From the NCBI RefSeq assembly GCF_947494055.1, contig NZ_CANLTR010000003.1:124001-188000 (forward strand): DNA of 64,000 bases. Direction: 5' to 3'. The position numbers were made by a program, and so were the translations under genes. The notes under the pieces were generated by a model that had not been told where the DNA came from, made no database searches, and was given only the letters and a program-made list of their open reading frames with translations. Shown here piece by piece: positions 25,645 to 33,579 of this stretch. Each line of letters opens with the position of its first letter. Position 1 is the stretch's first letter. This stretch comes from an uncultured Jannaschia sp. (lineage in GTDB: Bacteria > Pseudomonadota > Alphaproteobacteria > Rhodobacterales > Rhodobacteraceae).

Positions 25645-25690
25645 CCGTCTTTGCTTTCCAAATATCCCGGGGGGCCGCAGGCCGGGGCAG
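25645..25690 (-). repeat. Post-gene hairpin plus 23-base repeat element (copy C, inverted)
   Basis: Bases 25645-25667 are the exact reverse complement of 20163-20185. On the minus strand the element follows the stop of the YghU-type gene (25710) after a GC-rich hairpin, GGCC-TGC-GGCC, within 25675-25690. Thus, as in copy B, the order is stop codon, hairpin, GGATATTTGG...CAAAGACGG. The moaB start codon follows within 10 bases, so if it is a terminator then moaB needs its own promoter. Confidence 0.6.
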
Positions 25691-25709
25691 CGCCCCTCCA
25701 CCCGAAGTG

Positions 25710-26534
25710 TCAGTCGAAATCCCCCGGCGAATGCCGTTCCGGCAAGGGCGCCGGAGCTTCACCCTTGAGCCGATTGACGCGACGCCCGCGCTGCACCCCC
25801 GGCCGCGCGTCGATCCGCTCGGCCCATTCGACGACGTTCCCGTATTCGTGCACGGCGAGGAACCGATCGGACCCGTCGTAGAGCCGCCCGCCGAGGCAGA
25901 GCTGCCCGTACCACGGCCAGATCGCCATGTCGGCGATGGTATATTCGTCGCCCGCGATGAAATCCTTCGAAGCCAGCTCGCGGTTCAGCACGTCGAGCTG
26001 CCGCTTCGCCTCCATCGCGTAGCGGTTGATCGGATATTCCATCTTCTCGGGCGCGTAGGCGAAGAAATGGCCGAACCCGCCGCCGAGGAACGGCGCGCTG
26101 CCCATCTGCCAGAACAGCCAGGACAGCATCTCCGGTCGGCTCGACCCGAGGAACGCGTCGTAGCGCTCGGCGAGGTGAAGCATGATCGCCGCGCTTTCGA
26201 ACACGCGGACGGGCTCCGGGCCGGTCAGGTCGAGGAGCGCGGGGATCTTGGAGTTCGGATTGATCTCCACGAAGCCCGAGCCGAACTGGTCACCCTCGCC
26301 GATATCGATGGGCCAGGCGTCGTATTCGACGTCGTGCCCGGCCTCGATCAGCTCCTCGAACAGGATCGTGACCTTCTGCCCGTTCGGCGTGGCGAGGCTG
26401 TGGAGCTGGTAGGGATGTTCGCCCCGGGGCAACGCCTTGTCGTGGGTCGGGCCGGCGACGGGGCGGTTGGTGCTGGCGAACTGGCCACCGTTCTCGGCAT
26501 CCCAGGTCCAGACGTCGGGGAGTGTGTAGCTCAT
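25710..26534 (-). CDS. yghU: Glutathione S-transferase family protein, YghU type (disulfide-bond oxidoreductase)
   Basis: A 274-residue thioredoxin-fold/all-helical protein. The long N-terminal extension (YTLPDVWTW, FASTNRPVAGPTHDKALPRGEH) before the GST fold is diagnostic of YghU. The glutathione site includes NPNSKIPAL and VFESAAIMLHLAE. The helical domain has LSWLFWQMGSAPFLGGGFGHFFAYAPE. YghU uses two glutathione molecules and reduces disulfides such as 2-hydroxyethyl disulfide. The ATG at 26534 has GGAG upstream. It is consistent with the glutathione-based thiol metabolism seen elsewhere (gshA at 31.6-33.0 kb). Confidence 0.9.
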   Translation of the reverse strand: MSYTLPDVWTWDAENGGQFASTNRPVAGPTHDKALPRGEHPYQLHSLATPNGQKVTILFEELIEAGHDVEYDAWPIDIGEGDQFGSGFVEINPNSKIPALLDLTGPEPVRVFESAAIMLHLAERYDAFLGSSRPEMLSWLFWQMGSAPFLGGGFGHFFAYAPEKMEYPINRYAMEAKRQLDVLNRELASKDFIAGDEYTIADMAIWPWYGQLCLGGRLYDGSDRFLAVHEYGNVVEWAERIDARPGVQRGRRVNRLKGEAPAPLPERHSPGDFD

Positions 26535-26612
26535 CGCGGGTCTCCAGTTTGTCGAGGGAGCACATAGCGTTCCGCCGGCGCCCGCAACCCCGCGTCCGCG
26601 CACATTCAAGGT

Positions 26613-27398
26613 TCAGGGGTCGAGCCGGGCGGCGAGCTCCAGCAAATCCGCCCAGGCCTCGCGCTTGGCGCCCGGGTTCCGCATCAGGTAGGCGGGCGGC
26701 AGCATCGGCAGGGCCGGGCGACCGAACCCCTCGGTCCAGGTGCCGCGCAACCGCGTCAGCCCGCGCCGGCCCAGCACCGCGCCGCAGGGCTGGTTGCCCA
26801 TGAGGACGAGGATCTCGGGGGCGGCCAGTTCGACGTGCCGGCGCAGGAACGGCAGCATCATCGCCATCTCGTCCGGCTCCGGCGCCCGGTCCGACGGCAG
26901 TCGCCACGGCAGGACGCTGGCGAGATAGACGCCCGCCGACCCTTCGCCGTCGCGCGCGAGGCCGATCGCCGCCAGCATCCGGTCGAGGAGTGCGCCGCTC
27001 GCACCGGCGAAGGGATGGCCCGCCCGGTCCTCCTCGCGTCCCGGCGCGTCACCGATGATCATCACCCGCGCGGATGGGTCGCCCGCGGCGAAGACCGTGC
27101 TCGACGCGCCGAGGCGCAGGTCGCAATACGGATAGCCCAGGATCGCGTCGTGCAATTCGGCCAGGCTCGCCGCCGCTGCGGCGCGCCGGTCAGCCTCGGC
27201 GACGGCATCCGTGGCCTGCGCGGCATCCGCCGTCACCGGCATGTCCACCTCGGGCGGCGGGGCGGGCGGTTCGGGCACGGGCTGTCGGTCGGGCAGGGCG
27301 TAGCGGTTGACGGGACGTTCTCCGATCGCCTCGTCGCAGCCCATCTCGATCAGCCATTCCAGCGTCGCGCGCGCGGTGAAGGGATCGAGCTCGGGCAT
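26613..27398 (-). CDS. Uracil-DNA glycosylase superfamily protein (family 4-like)
   Basis: A 261-residue protein. The UDG active-site block [31 protein letters not shown] is clear in three parts: GDAPG, EED and PFAG. It is followed by [17 protein letters not shown] and [16 protein letters not shown]. Family 4 enzymes normally hold a 4Fe-4S cluster with four cysteines. Here only PYC before the motif is in place; the KCRPP and aaCrpfL cysteines are Trp and Met/Leu. A proline-rich linker (about 40-65) precedes the domain. The start at 27398 ([16 protein letters not shown]) matches the alphaproteobacterial helix that begins such proteins. It is divergent from pyrB. Confidence 0.85.
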   Translation of the reverse strand: MPELDPFTARATLEWLIEMGCDEAIGERPVNRYALPDRQPVPEPPAPPPEVDMPVTADAAQATDAVAEADRRAAAAASLAELHDAILGYPYCDLRLGASSTVFAAGDPSARVMIIGDAPGREEDRAGHPFAGASGALLDRMLAAIGLARDGEGSAGVYLASVLPWRLPSDRAPEPDEMAMMLPFLRRHVELAAPEILVLMGNQPCGAVLGRRGLTRLRGTWTEGFGRPALPMLPPAYLMRNPGAKREAWADLLELAARLDP

Positions 27399-27471
27399 GC
27401 CCCTGCCTAGCCCGCCGGCCCCGCGACCGGAAGGGCTTGATCGCCGCCCGCCCGCGCCGCATGGAGGCGCC

Positions 27472-28407
27472 ATGACCTTCCGGCATCGCCACCTCCTCGG
27501 GATCGAGCCGCTCCACCCGGCGGAGATCACCGAGCTTCTCGACCTCGCGCAGCACTACGCGGAGGCCACGCGGCGGGGGGAGAAGCACGGGACCGCGCTC
27601 GAGGGGCTCACGCAGGTCAACATGTTCTTCGAGAACTCGACCCGCACGCAGGCCAGCTTCGAGATCGCCGGCAAGCGTCTGGGCGCGGACGTGATGAACA
27701 TGGCGATGCAGGCGTCGAGCCTGAAGAAGGGCGAGACGCTGATCGACACCGCGCTGACGCTGAACGCGATGCGCCCCGATCTCCTCGTCGTGCGGCACCC
27801 GCATTCGGGCGCGGTGAACCTGCTTGCCGAGAAGGTGAACTGCGCCGTTCTGAACGCGGGCGACGGGCGGCACGAGCATCCGACGCAGGCGCTTCTCGAC
27901 GCACTGACGATCCGCCGGGCCAAGGGGCGGCTGCACCGGTTGACCGTGGTGATCTGCGGCGACATCGCCCATAGCCGGGTGGCGCGGTCGAACCTGATCC
28001 TGCTCGGCAAGATGGAGAACCGCGTCCGCCTCGTCGGCCCACCGACGCTGATGCCCGCCGAGGTAGCGGAACTTGGTGTCGAGGTCACCGACGACATGGC
28101 CGAGGGCCTGCGCGACGCCGACGTGGTGATGATGCTGCGCCTCCAGAAGGAGCGCATGGACGGCGCGTTCATCCCCTCGGAGCGCGAATACTACCACCGC
28201 TTCGGCCTCGACGCGGAGAAGCTGCGACACGCCAGGCCCGACGCCATCGTGATGCATCCCGGTCCGATGAACCGGGGCGTGGAGATCGACGGCACGCTCG
28301 CCGACGACATCAACCGCTCCGTCATACAGGAACAGGTCGAGATGGGCGTGGCCGTGCGCATGGCGGCGATGGACCTGCTGGCGCGGAACCTGCGGGCCGA
28401 CGCCTGA
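27472..28407 (+). CDS. pyrB: Aspartate carbamoyltransferase catalytic subunit
   Basis: A 311-residue enzyme of the second step of pyrimidine synthesis. The carbamoyl-phosphate site [13 protein letters not shown], the VRHPHSG loop, [14 protein letters not shown] and [14 protein letters not shown] are all present. No regulatory pyrI is nearby. The ATG at 27472 has GGAGG upstream. It is followed by a small membrane protein gene and a dihydroorotase-like gene, as in the Pseudomonas-type pyrBC' arrangement, where the inactive PyrC' supports assembly of ATCase. Confidence 0.97.
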   Translation: MTFRHRHLLGIEPLHPAEITELLDLAQHYAEATRRGEKHGTALEGLTQVNMFFENSTRTQASFEIAGKRLGADVMNMAMQASSLKKGETLIDTALTLNAMRPDLLVVRHPHSGAVNLLAEKVNCAVLNAGDGRHEHPTQALLDALTIRRAKGRLHRLTVVICGDIAHSRVARSNLILLGKMENRVRLVGPPTLMPAEVAELGVEVTDDMAEGLRDADVVMMLRLQKERMDGAFIPSEREYYHRFGLDAEKLRHARPDAIVMHPGPMNRGVEIDGTLADDINRSVIQEQVEMGVAVRMAAMDLLARNLRADA

Positions 28408-28466
28408 GGTCGAACCCGAGCGCCGCCGCCGCGTTGACTCCGTGACAGCCACAGCGGAGCCGCCCC

Positions 28467-29006
28467 ATGACCTTTTCCCTCGAGCCGCGCGATCCGCGGG
28501 TCCACGTCTTCTCGCTCAGCGACGGGTCCCTCAAGCTCGCGCACCGTACCTACCTTTCGCCGCCCGGGGAGGCCCCGGACGCGACGCCGGTGCAGGATGC
28601 CCTCGGCGCGCCGGTCGACGCGGCCCATGTCGAGGTCTTCGCCGTCCGCGACGTCGCGCCGATGGGCCTGCGCAGCTATCTCGCGCAGGCGCACGATATC
28701 CCGCCCGCCTCGATGGAGGCGGATACGGCGCGGCTCGACGCGCTGTCCGGCGACGTCCTCGTGGTGGCGCCGCGCGCGGTGGAGGGACTCTCGGAGCTGG
28801 AGCCCCGGCCGGAGCTCACCCATATCGGCAGCTACGCCCCGGCGGAGGCCGACATGACGCCGCGCGACCTGCCGCCCGCCGCAAAGCCGCCGCGCGAGGA
28901 GCGGGCCGATAAGACGGTTGCGGGCAAGCCGCTCGACCGGACCCGGATCCTCTGGATCGTGGTCGCGGCGCTGGTGATCGCAGGGCTGCTCTTCGCATTC
29001 CTCTGA
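28467..29006 (+). CDS. Hypothetical C-terminally membrane-anchored protein in the pyr cluster
   Basis: A 179-residue protein of unknown function. The soluble part (1-125) has no motif I recognise and includes DVLVVAPRAVEGLSELEP and ELTHIGSYAP. A proline/charged linker (130-155) leads to one C-terminal membrane helix (ILWIVVAALVIAGLLFAFL), so it is tail-anchored with its bulk in the cytoplasm. It lies between pyrB and the pyrC-like gene, 59 and 45 bases away, all on the same strand, which suggests co-transcription. Start ATG 28467. Confidence 0.75.
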   Translation: MTFSLEPRDPRVHVFSLSDGSLKLAHRTYLSPPGEAPDATPVQDALGAPVDAAHVEVFAVRDVAPMGLRSYLAQAHDIPPASMEADTARLDALSGDVLVVAPRAVEGLSELEPRPELTHIGSYAPAEADMTPRDLPPAAKPPREERADKTVAGKPLDRTRILWIVVAALVIAGLLFAFL

Positions 29007-29051
29007 GCGCGCTCGATTGCGCCGCGGCCGGGCCGACGCTATCGCGGAAGC

Positions 29052-30323
29052 ATGGACGCCACGCTCTTCACCGATGCCCGCCTGATCGATCCCGTTTCCG
29101 GCACGGAGCGGCGGGGCGACCTGCGTGTGGTGGACGGGCGTATCGCCGAGCCGGGCCCGGCGGCGACGCGGATCGACTGCCGCGGTCGCTGCCTCGCGCC
29201 GGGCATCGTCGATATCGGCGTGAAGGTGGGCGAGCCGGGCGAGCGCCACAAGGAGAGCTTCCGCACCGCCGGGGAAGCGGCGGCGCGGGGCGGGGTGACC
29301 ACGATAATCGTCCGGCCCGACACGATCCCGGTGATCGACGCGCCCGAACTGCTGGAGCAGGCTCGGGGCCGCGCCGCCGAGGCCCGCGTGCGCGTTCGCC
29401 ACATGGCGGCGCTGACCCGCGGCCGCGCCGGGCGCGAGATGGTGGAGATCGGCTTCCTGCGCGATGCCGGGGCGGTGGCCTTCACCGACGGCACGCATGT
29501 CGTGCGCGACACCCGGATTCTGAGCCGCTGCCTGACCTATGCGCGCTCGCTCGGCGCGCTCGTCATCGGCCACCCGCAGGATCCGGGCCTCTCCGCCGGT
29601 GCCGTCATCACCAGCGGCAAGTTCGCGAGCCTGCGCGGCCTGCCCGGCGTCTCGCCCCTGGCCGAGCGGCTGGGGGTGGAGCGCGACCTCGCGCTCGCCG
29701 GTGCCACCGGCGTCGCCTACCATCTCGACCAGATCACCTGCGCCGCCAGCCTGCCGGCGCTCCGGCGGGCAAAGGCGGAGGGGCTCGACGTGACGGCGGG
29801 GACCTCGATCCACCACCTGACGCTCAACGTGCTCGACGTCGCCGATTACCGCACCTTCTTCAAGGTCACGCCGCCCCTGCGGGAGGAGGCCGACCGGCTC
29901 GCCACGGTCGAGGCACTCGCGGACGGCACGATCGACGTGATCTCCTCGATGCATACGCCGCAGGACGAGGAGTCGAAGCGCCTGCCCTTCGAGGAGGCGG
30001 CGCCGGGCGCCGTCGGGCTCGAGACGCTGCTGCCCGCCGCGATGCGTCTCGTCCATTCGGGCCATCTCGACCTCCCCACGCTCTGGCGGGCGCTGTCGCT
30101 GAACCCTGCGCGGCGGCTCGGGCTCGAGGGCGGGACGCTCGACGTTGGCGCGCCGGCGGACCTCGTCCTCTTCGACCCGGACGCGCCCTTCGTGCTCGAC
30201 CGCTGGAAGCTCGCCTCCAAGTCGAAGAACACGCCCTTCGACGGCGCGCGCATGGAGGGGCGGGTGATCGGCACCTGGGTCGGGGGCATGCGCGTCTGGG
30301 ATCGGGAGGCGGCACATGCCTGA
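29052..30323 (+). CDS. pyrC: Dihydroorotase-like protein lacking metal ligands (PyrC' type)
   Basis: A 423-residue amidohydrolase-fold protein closest to type I dihydroorotase. However, the metal-binding HxH after APGIVD is replaced: residues 54-59 read DIGVKV. The catalytic D-H-A-P-H site reads SSMHTP (298-303), so the Asp is Ser. Structural motifs such as TSIHHLTLN and LSLNPARRLGL persist. It is therefore probably inactive as dihydroorotase, like Pseudomonas PyrC', which is a structural partner of ATCase. An active PyrC would have to be encoded elsewhere. It follows pyrB in the same operon and overlaps plsY by 8 bases. Start ATG 29052. Confidence 0.9.
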   Translation: MDATLFTDARLIDPVSGTERRGDLRVVDGRIAEPGPAATRIDCRGRCLAPGIVDIGVKVGEPGERHKESFRTAGEAAARGGVTTIIVRPDTIPVIDAPELLEQARGRAAEARVRVRHMAALTRGRAGREMVEIGFLRDAGAVAFTDGTHVVRDTRILSRCLTYARSLGALVIGHPQDPGLSAGAVITSGKFASLRGLPGVSPLAERLGVERDLALAGATGVAYHLDQITCAASLPALRRAKAEGLDVTAGTSIHHLTLNVLDVADYRTFFKVTPPLREEADRLATVEALADGTIDVISSMHTPQDEESKRLPFEEAAPGAVGLETLLPAAMRLVHSGHLDLPTLWRALSLNPARRLGLEGGTLDVGAPADLVLFDPDAPFVLDRWKLASKSKNTPFDGARMEGRVIGTWVGGMRVWDREAAHA

Positions 30324-30927
30324 GCTCGTGACGCCGGTTCCCGTTTTGCTCGTCGTCGGGCTATTGGCCTATCTCCTCGGCTCGGTGCCGTTCGGCATCG
30401 TCATGGCCCGGCTGTTCCGGCTGGGCGATCTGCGGCAGGTCGGGTCCGGCAATATCGGCGCGACCAACGTGCTCCGGACCGGCAACAAGCCCGCGGCGTT
30501 CCTGACGCTGCTTGGCGATTCCGGGAAGGGCGCCTTTGGTGTGCTGCTCGCCGGGGCGTTCCTTGCGGGCGACGCGGCGCAGGTGGCGGGGCTCGCGGCG
30601 TTCCTCGGCCATGCCTGGCCCCTCTGGCTGCGCTTCCGGGGCGGCAAGGCGGTGGCGACCTTCCTCGGCACCGCGCTGGCGCTGTCCTTCCCGCTCGGCC
30701 TCGTCGTCTGCGCATCGTGGCTCGCGGGGGCCTTCGCGACGCGCATTTCCTCGATGGGGGCGATCGTCGCGGCCCTGTCGGCGCCGCTCTGGGCGTGGTG
30801 GCTCCATCCGGAGGCGGCGACGCTGATGGCGTTCTTCGCGGCGATGATCGTCGTCTTCCACCGCCACAACATCCAGCGGATCCGCGCGGGAGAGGAGCCG
30901 CGCATCGGCGCCTCGAAGCGCGCGTGA
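30316..30927 (+). CDS. plsY: Glycerol-3-phosphate acyltransferase PlsY
   Basis: A 203-residue integral membrane enzyme that transfers acyl groups from acyl-phosphate to glycerol-3-phosphate. It shows the three PlsY motifs: YLLGSVPFGIVMARLF with SGNIGATNVLRTGNK, FLGHAWPLWLRFRGGKAVATFLG and FHRHNIQRI near the C-terminus. The ATG at 30316 overlaps the end of the pyrC-like gene by 8 bases and has GGGAGG upstream, so translation is coupled. The next gene begins at the stop codon (GTGA). Confidence 0.96.
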   Translation: MPELVTPVPVLLVVGLLAYLLGSVPFGIVMARLFRLGDLRQVGSGNIGATNVLRTGNKPAAFLTLLGDSGKGAFGVLLAGAFLAGDAAQVAGLAAFLGHAWPLWLRFRGGKAVATFLGTALALSFPLGLVVCASWLAGAFATRISSMGAIVAALSAPLWAWWLHPEAATLMAFFAAMIVVFHRHNIQRIRAGEEPRIGASKRA

Positions 30928-31253
30928 CGCAGGCGGCGGAGGTGGCGACCGCGCTCGACGCGCTGCCGCTCGGCACGTTCCGCGGGCGCGCGCATGGCGC
31001 GGACTGGCTGGTGAGTCGTACGCTCTTCGCCGGCGGCGCGTCGGAGAAGCTGGTCGCCCGCGCGCTCGACGGATCGGACTACGTGAGCCTCAACCTCTAC
31101 CGGCTTGCGACAGGCCCGCGGCTCCGCCCCTGCGAGATGCCGGCGGCGAAGGTCGCGCGCTTCGTGGCGGAACTGGAACTGGCGACAACGTCGGATCATC
31201 CGCAGGATCGATCGCGGGCGCCGGCCTGCACGTCCCGTCGCTTACGGCCGTAG
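30924..31253 (+). CDS. Small conserved-looking protein coupled to plsY
   Basis: A 109-residue protein not recognised by function. The GTG start at 30924 overlaps the plsY TGA (GTGA). The sequence has an ordered core: LPLGTFRGRAHGADWLVSRT, FAGGASEKLVARALDGSDYV, then SLNLYRL and CEMPAAKVARFVAELEL. The last 20 residues are polar and lie over the end of the next, convergent gene (12-base overlap). There is no signal peptide or membrane helix. Codon usage is like its neighbours. Coupling to plsY suggests a role near membrane lipid synthesis, but this is only context. Confidence 0.68.
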   Translation: MTQAAEVATALDALPLGTFRGRAHGADWLVSRTLFAGGASEKLVARALDGSDYVSLNLYRLATGPRLRPCEMPAAKVARFVAELELATTSDHPQDRSRAPACTSRRLRP

Positions 31254-31508
31254 CGACGGTGCGATGTCCTCGAGAAGTTCGGCGGTCCGGCGGGTGTTGT
31301 GATAAATGCCGAGCGCGAGATAGAGGAAGCCGCCCGTCAGGATCAGGTAGATTGTCCCACCGACGAGGATCGCGACCGCGGCGGGGATGCCTGATTGCGG
31401 CCCGCTGCCAAGAAGAGCGGCGCCGGCCGCGAGCAGGACGACGATCCCCCCGAGGATGACGATGACGCCCACAAGCTTGTCGAGGGCGTTGATGAAAAAG
31501 TTGCGCAT
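31242..31508 (-). CDS. Small two-helix membrane protein
   Basis: An 88-residue protein with two predicted membrane helices (about residues 12-32, VGVIVILGGIVVLLAAGAALL, given here as a range, and 42-68). The N-terminus begins MRNFFINALDKL and the tail is short and charged (TRRTAELLEDIAPSLRP). There is no recognised family. It lies downstream of gshA on the same strand but after a gap with two inverted repeats, so it may be separately controlled. Its end overlaps the convergent small gene by 12 bases. Confidence 0.65.
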   Translation of the reverse strand: MRNFFINALDKLVGVIVILGGIVVLLAAGAALLGSGPQSGIPAAVAILVGGTIYLILTGGFLYLALGIYHNTRRTAELLEDIAPSLRP

Positions 31509-31534
31509 TCCGGAGCCTACGATTGAAGTCAGCT

Positions 31535-31581
31535 GTACGATGCTTCAGCATGCCAGCTGCCGCGCGTGACATCTGCATCGT
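31535..31581. repeat. Perfect 9-base inverted repeat upstream of the small membrane protein gene
   Basis: GTACGATGC (31535-31543) and GCATCGTAC (31573-31581) are perfect complements separated by 29 bases. The arms lie 27-73 bases before the start of the 88-residue membrane protein gene, inside an AT-richer stretch that also has two CAGCTG palindromes. A two-site operator or a leader hairpin is possible. Confidence 0.35.
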
Positions 31582-31591
31582 ACGGTCTGTT

Positions 31592-31611
31592 GGCCGACCG
31601 GAACTGCGGTC
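31592..31611 (-). terminator. Hairpin downstream of gshA
   Basis: CCGACCG (31592-31598), a 6-base loop and CGGTCGG (31605-31611) form a perfect 7-bp stem, 36 bases beyond the gshA stop codon on the minus strand. No U-tract follows. In this GC-rich genome, hairpins without T-runs are common at gene ends, so terminator is a tentative call. Confidence 0.4.
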
Positions 31612-31646
31612 GGTGTTGCCAATCCGTCGCGGTGAGCCGCGAAGCC

Positions 31647-33017
31647 TCAGTAGCTCCGCTCGGCGTAGATCCGCGACAGGTCGCCTGCCCACGGTCCGTT
31701 GTAATCGTCCAGCAGCTCGTCCGCCGGCACCTTCCCCGTCTCGACCGATTCCTTCAGCGCGTTGAGGAAATGCGTCTCGTCCGGCACCAGCCCGCCCGCA
31801 CCTGGGCGCGCCCGCGACTTGAGTCCCGCTTCGGAAATTGCCACCAGCTCGCGGGCGAGGTCGTGCATGCGCACGTCGCCCACCTGCGCCTGCAACCCGT
31901 CGACGCTGGCCGCGACGCGCAGGGCGAGCCGCGTCTCCTGATCCCAGTCCCTCGCCAGGTCCCAGGCCGCGTCGAGCGACGCGTCGTCGTAGAGCAGCCC
32001 GACCCAGAAGGCCGGCAGGGCGCAGAGCCGGCGCCACGGCCCTCCGTCGGCCCCGCGCATCTCCATGTACTTCTTGATCCGCGCTTCGGGAAACAGCGTC
32101 GTCAGGTGATCGGCCCAGTCCGCCATCGTCGGCTTCTCGCCCGGCAGCGCCGGCAATTCGCCCCGCATGAAGTCGCGGAAGGACTGGCCCAGCGCATCGA
32201 CATAGGTGCCGTCGCGGTAGACGAAGTACATCGGCGTATCAAGCGCGTAGTCCGTCCAGCGCTCGAAGCCGAACCCGTCCTCGAAGACGAAGGCGGGGAT
32301 GCCGGTCCGCGCCGCGTCGAGGTCGCGCCAGACACGGGCGCGCCAGGACTTGTGGCCGTTGGGCTTGCCCTCGAAGAACGGCGAGTTCGCGAAGAGCGCG
32401 GTGGCCACCGATTGCAGCGCCATCGCCACGCGCAGCTTCTTGACCATGTCGGCCTCGGACCCGAAGTCGAGATTGACCTGCACGGTGCAGGTCCGCCGCA
32501 TCATCACCCGGCCCATCGTGCCGACTTTTCCCATGTAGGAATCCATCAGCTTGTAACGGCCCTTGGGCATGAGCGGCATGTCCTCGTGGCGCCATTCCGG
32601 CGCCGCGCCCAGCCCGATGAAATGCGCGCCGATCGTGTCGGCGACGGTCTGTACCTCGCGCAGGTGGTCGTTCACCTCGTCGCAGGTCTGGTGGATCGTC
32701 TCGAGCGGGGCGCCCGAAAGCTCGAGCTGCCCGCCCGGCTCCAGCGAGACGTTGGCGCCGTCCTTCTCCAGCCCGATGAGATGGCCGCCTTCCTCGACGG
32801 GGGACCAGCCGAACCGGTCGCGCAGGCCCGCGAGCATGGCGTGGATCGAGCTCTCGCCTTCGTAGGGCAGCGGTGCATGGGTGTCCGTGCGGTAGCCGAA
32901 CTTCTCGTGCTCCGTGCCGATGCGCCACTGGTCGCGGGGCTTGCAGCCGGAGGCGAGATAGGCCGTCAGGTCGGCCTGCGACTCGATCGGCCCGCCGCCG
33001 GTCTGGGGAATGGACAT
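31647..33017 (-). CDS. gshA: Glutamate-cysteine ligase (plant/alphaproteobacterial type)
   Basis: A 456-residue enzyme of the GCS2/plant-type family, which makes gamma-glutamylcysteine for glutathione. Typical blocks are WRIGTEHEKFGYR near residue 31, VSLEPGGQLELSGAPL, YMGKVGTMGRVMMRRTCTVQVN and ANSPFFEGKPNGHKSWRARVW. The length is normal for the family, which is distinct from the E. coli type. ATG at 33017. The upstream membrane protein gene on the same strand ends 28 bases away. No gshB lies in the window. Confidence 0.96.
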   Translation of the reverse strand: MSIPQTGGGPIESQADLTAYLASGCKPRDQWRIGTEHEKFGYRTDTHAPLPYEGESSIHAMLAGLRDRFGWSPVEEGGHLIGLEKDGANVSLEPGGQLELSGAPLETIHQTCDEVNDHLREVQTVADTIGAHFIGLGAAPEWRHEDMPLMPKGRYKLMDSYMGKVGTMGRVMMRRTCTVQVNLDFGSEADMVKKLRVAMALQSVATALFANSPFFEGKPNGHKSWRARVWRDLDAARTGIPAFVFEDGFGFERWTDYALDTPMYFVYRDGTYVDALGQSFRDFMRGELPALPGEKPTMADWADHLTTLFPEARIKKYMEMRGADGGPWRRLCALPAFWVGLLYDDASLDAAWDLARDWDQETRLALRVAASVDGLQAQVGDVRMHDLARELVAISEAGLKSRARPGAGGLVPDETHFLNALKESVETGKVPADELLDDYNGPWAGDLSRIYAERSY

Positions 33018-33045
33018 CGCAGGCCTCCGGTTCGCTCCGCGACCG

Positions 33046-33579
33046 TCACCTGCTTCCCGGCCCGGTCCGAGTCAAGGCGCGGGGCGCGTTCCGCTGCCAG
33101 ACCTTGGTCGTACTGGACGCGCGCGACCGCACCGCCTGGATCATCGCGCCGGTGTCGAAGCCGGGCAAGGGGGCCAGGGCATCGAGCAGGCTCTCGGCAT
33201 TCGCGGCACCCTCGGGAATGACGAGCGTCGGCCCGTCGGACTGCGCCAGCCGCCAGAACGCTTCGCCGGTCGCCGTGCGGCGGAACGTCACCGACGAGAG
33301 CGCGTCCAGATCGACCGATCCCCCCATGACCGGACCCATGTAGGTGATGCGCCCCTCGTCCACCTCCACCAGCCCGGGTGCCCCGGTCGTCGTGCGGAAG
33401 CGGGCCTGACGGATGCCCGACAGCGCGAGCACGGCACCGATGGCGACGAGAACGCCGCCGAAAAGCGCGATGAGGCCGTAATTGTCCCACCAGAGCCAGG
33501 CACCGAGCGCGATCGCCGCGCCGCCTGCCAGCGCCTCGCGCCATCGGCCGAGCATCGCAGCGATCTCGGGGCGGATCAC
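33046..33579 (-). CDS. Hypothetical membrane protein with C-terminal soluble domain
   Basis: A 177-residue protein. Two adjacent membrane helices (about 17-33 and 36-55) are followed by a cytoplasmic-looking domain with LVEVDEGRITYMGPVMGGSVDLDALSSVTF and WRLAQSDGPTLVIPEGA in separate strands, reminiscent of small PH-like or bacterial membrane-proximal beta domains. I do not recognise a family name. The start is GTG at 33579, overlapping the TGA of the GNAT gene (GTGA), so it is translationally coupled to it. Confidence 0.75.
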   Translation of the reverse strand: MIRPEIAAMLGRWREALAGGAAIALGAWLWWDNYGLIALFGGVLVAIGAVLALSGIRQARFRTTTGAPGLVEVDEGRITYMGPVMGGSVDLDALSSVTFRRTATGEAFWRLAQSDGPTLVIPEGAANAESLLDALAPLPGFDTGAMIQAVRSRASSTTKVWQRNAPRALTRTGPGSR

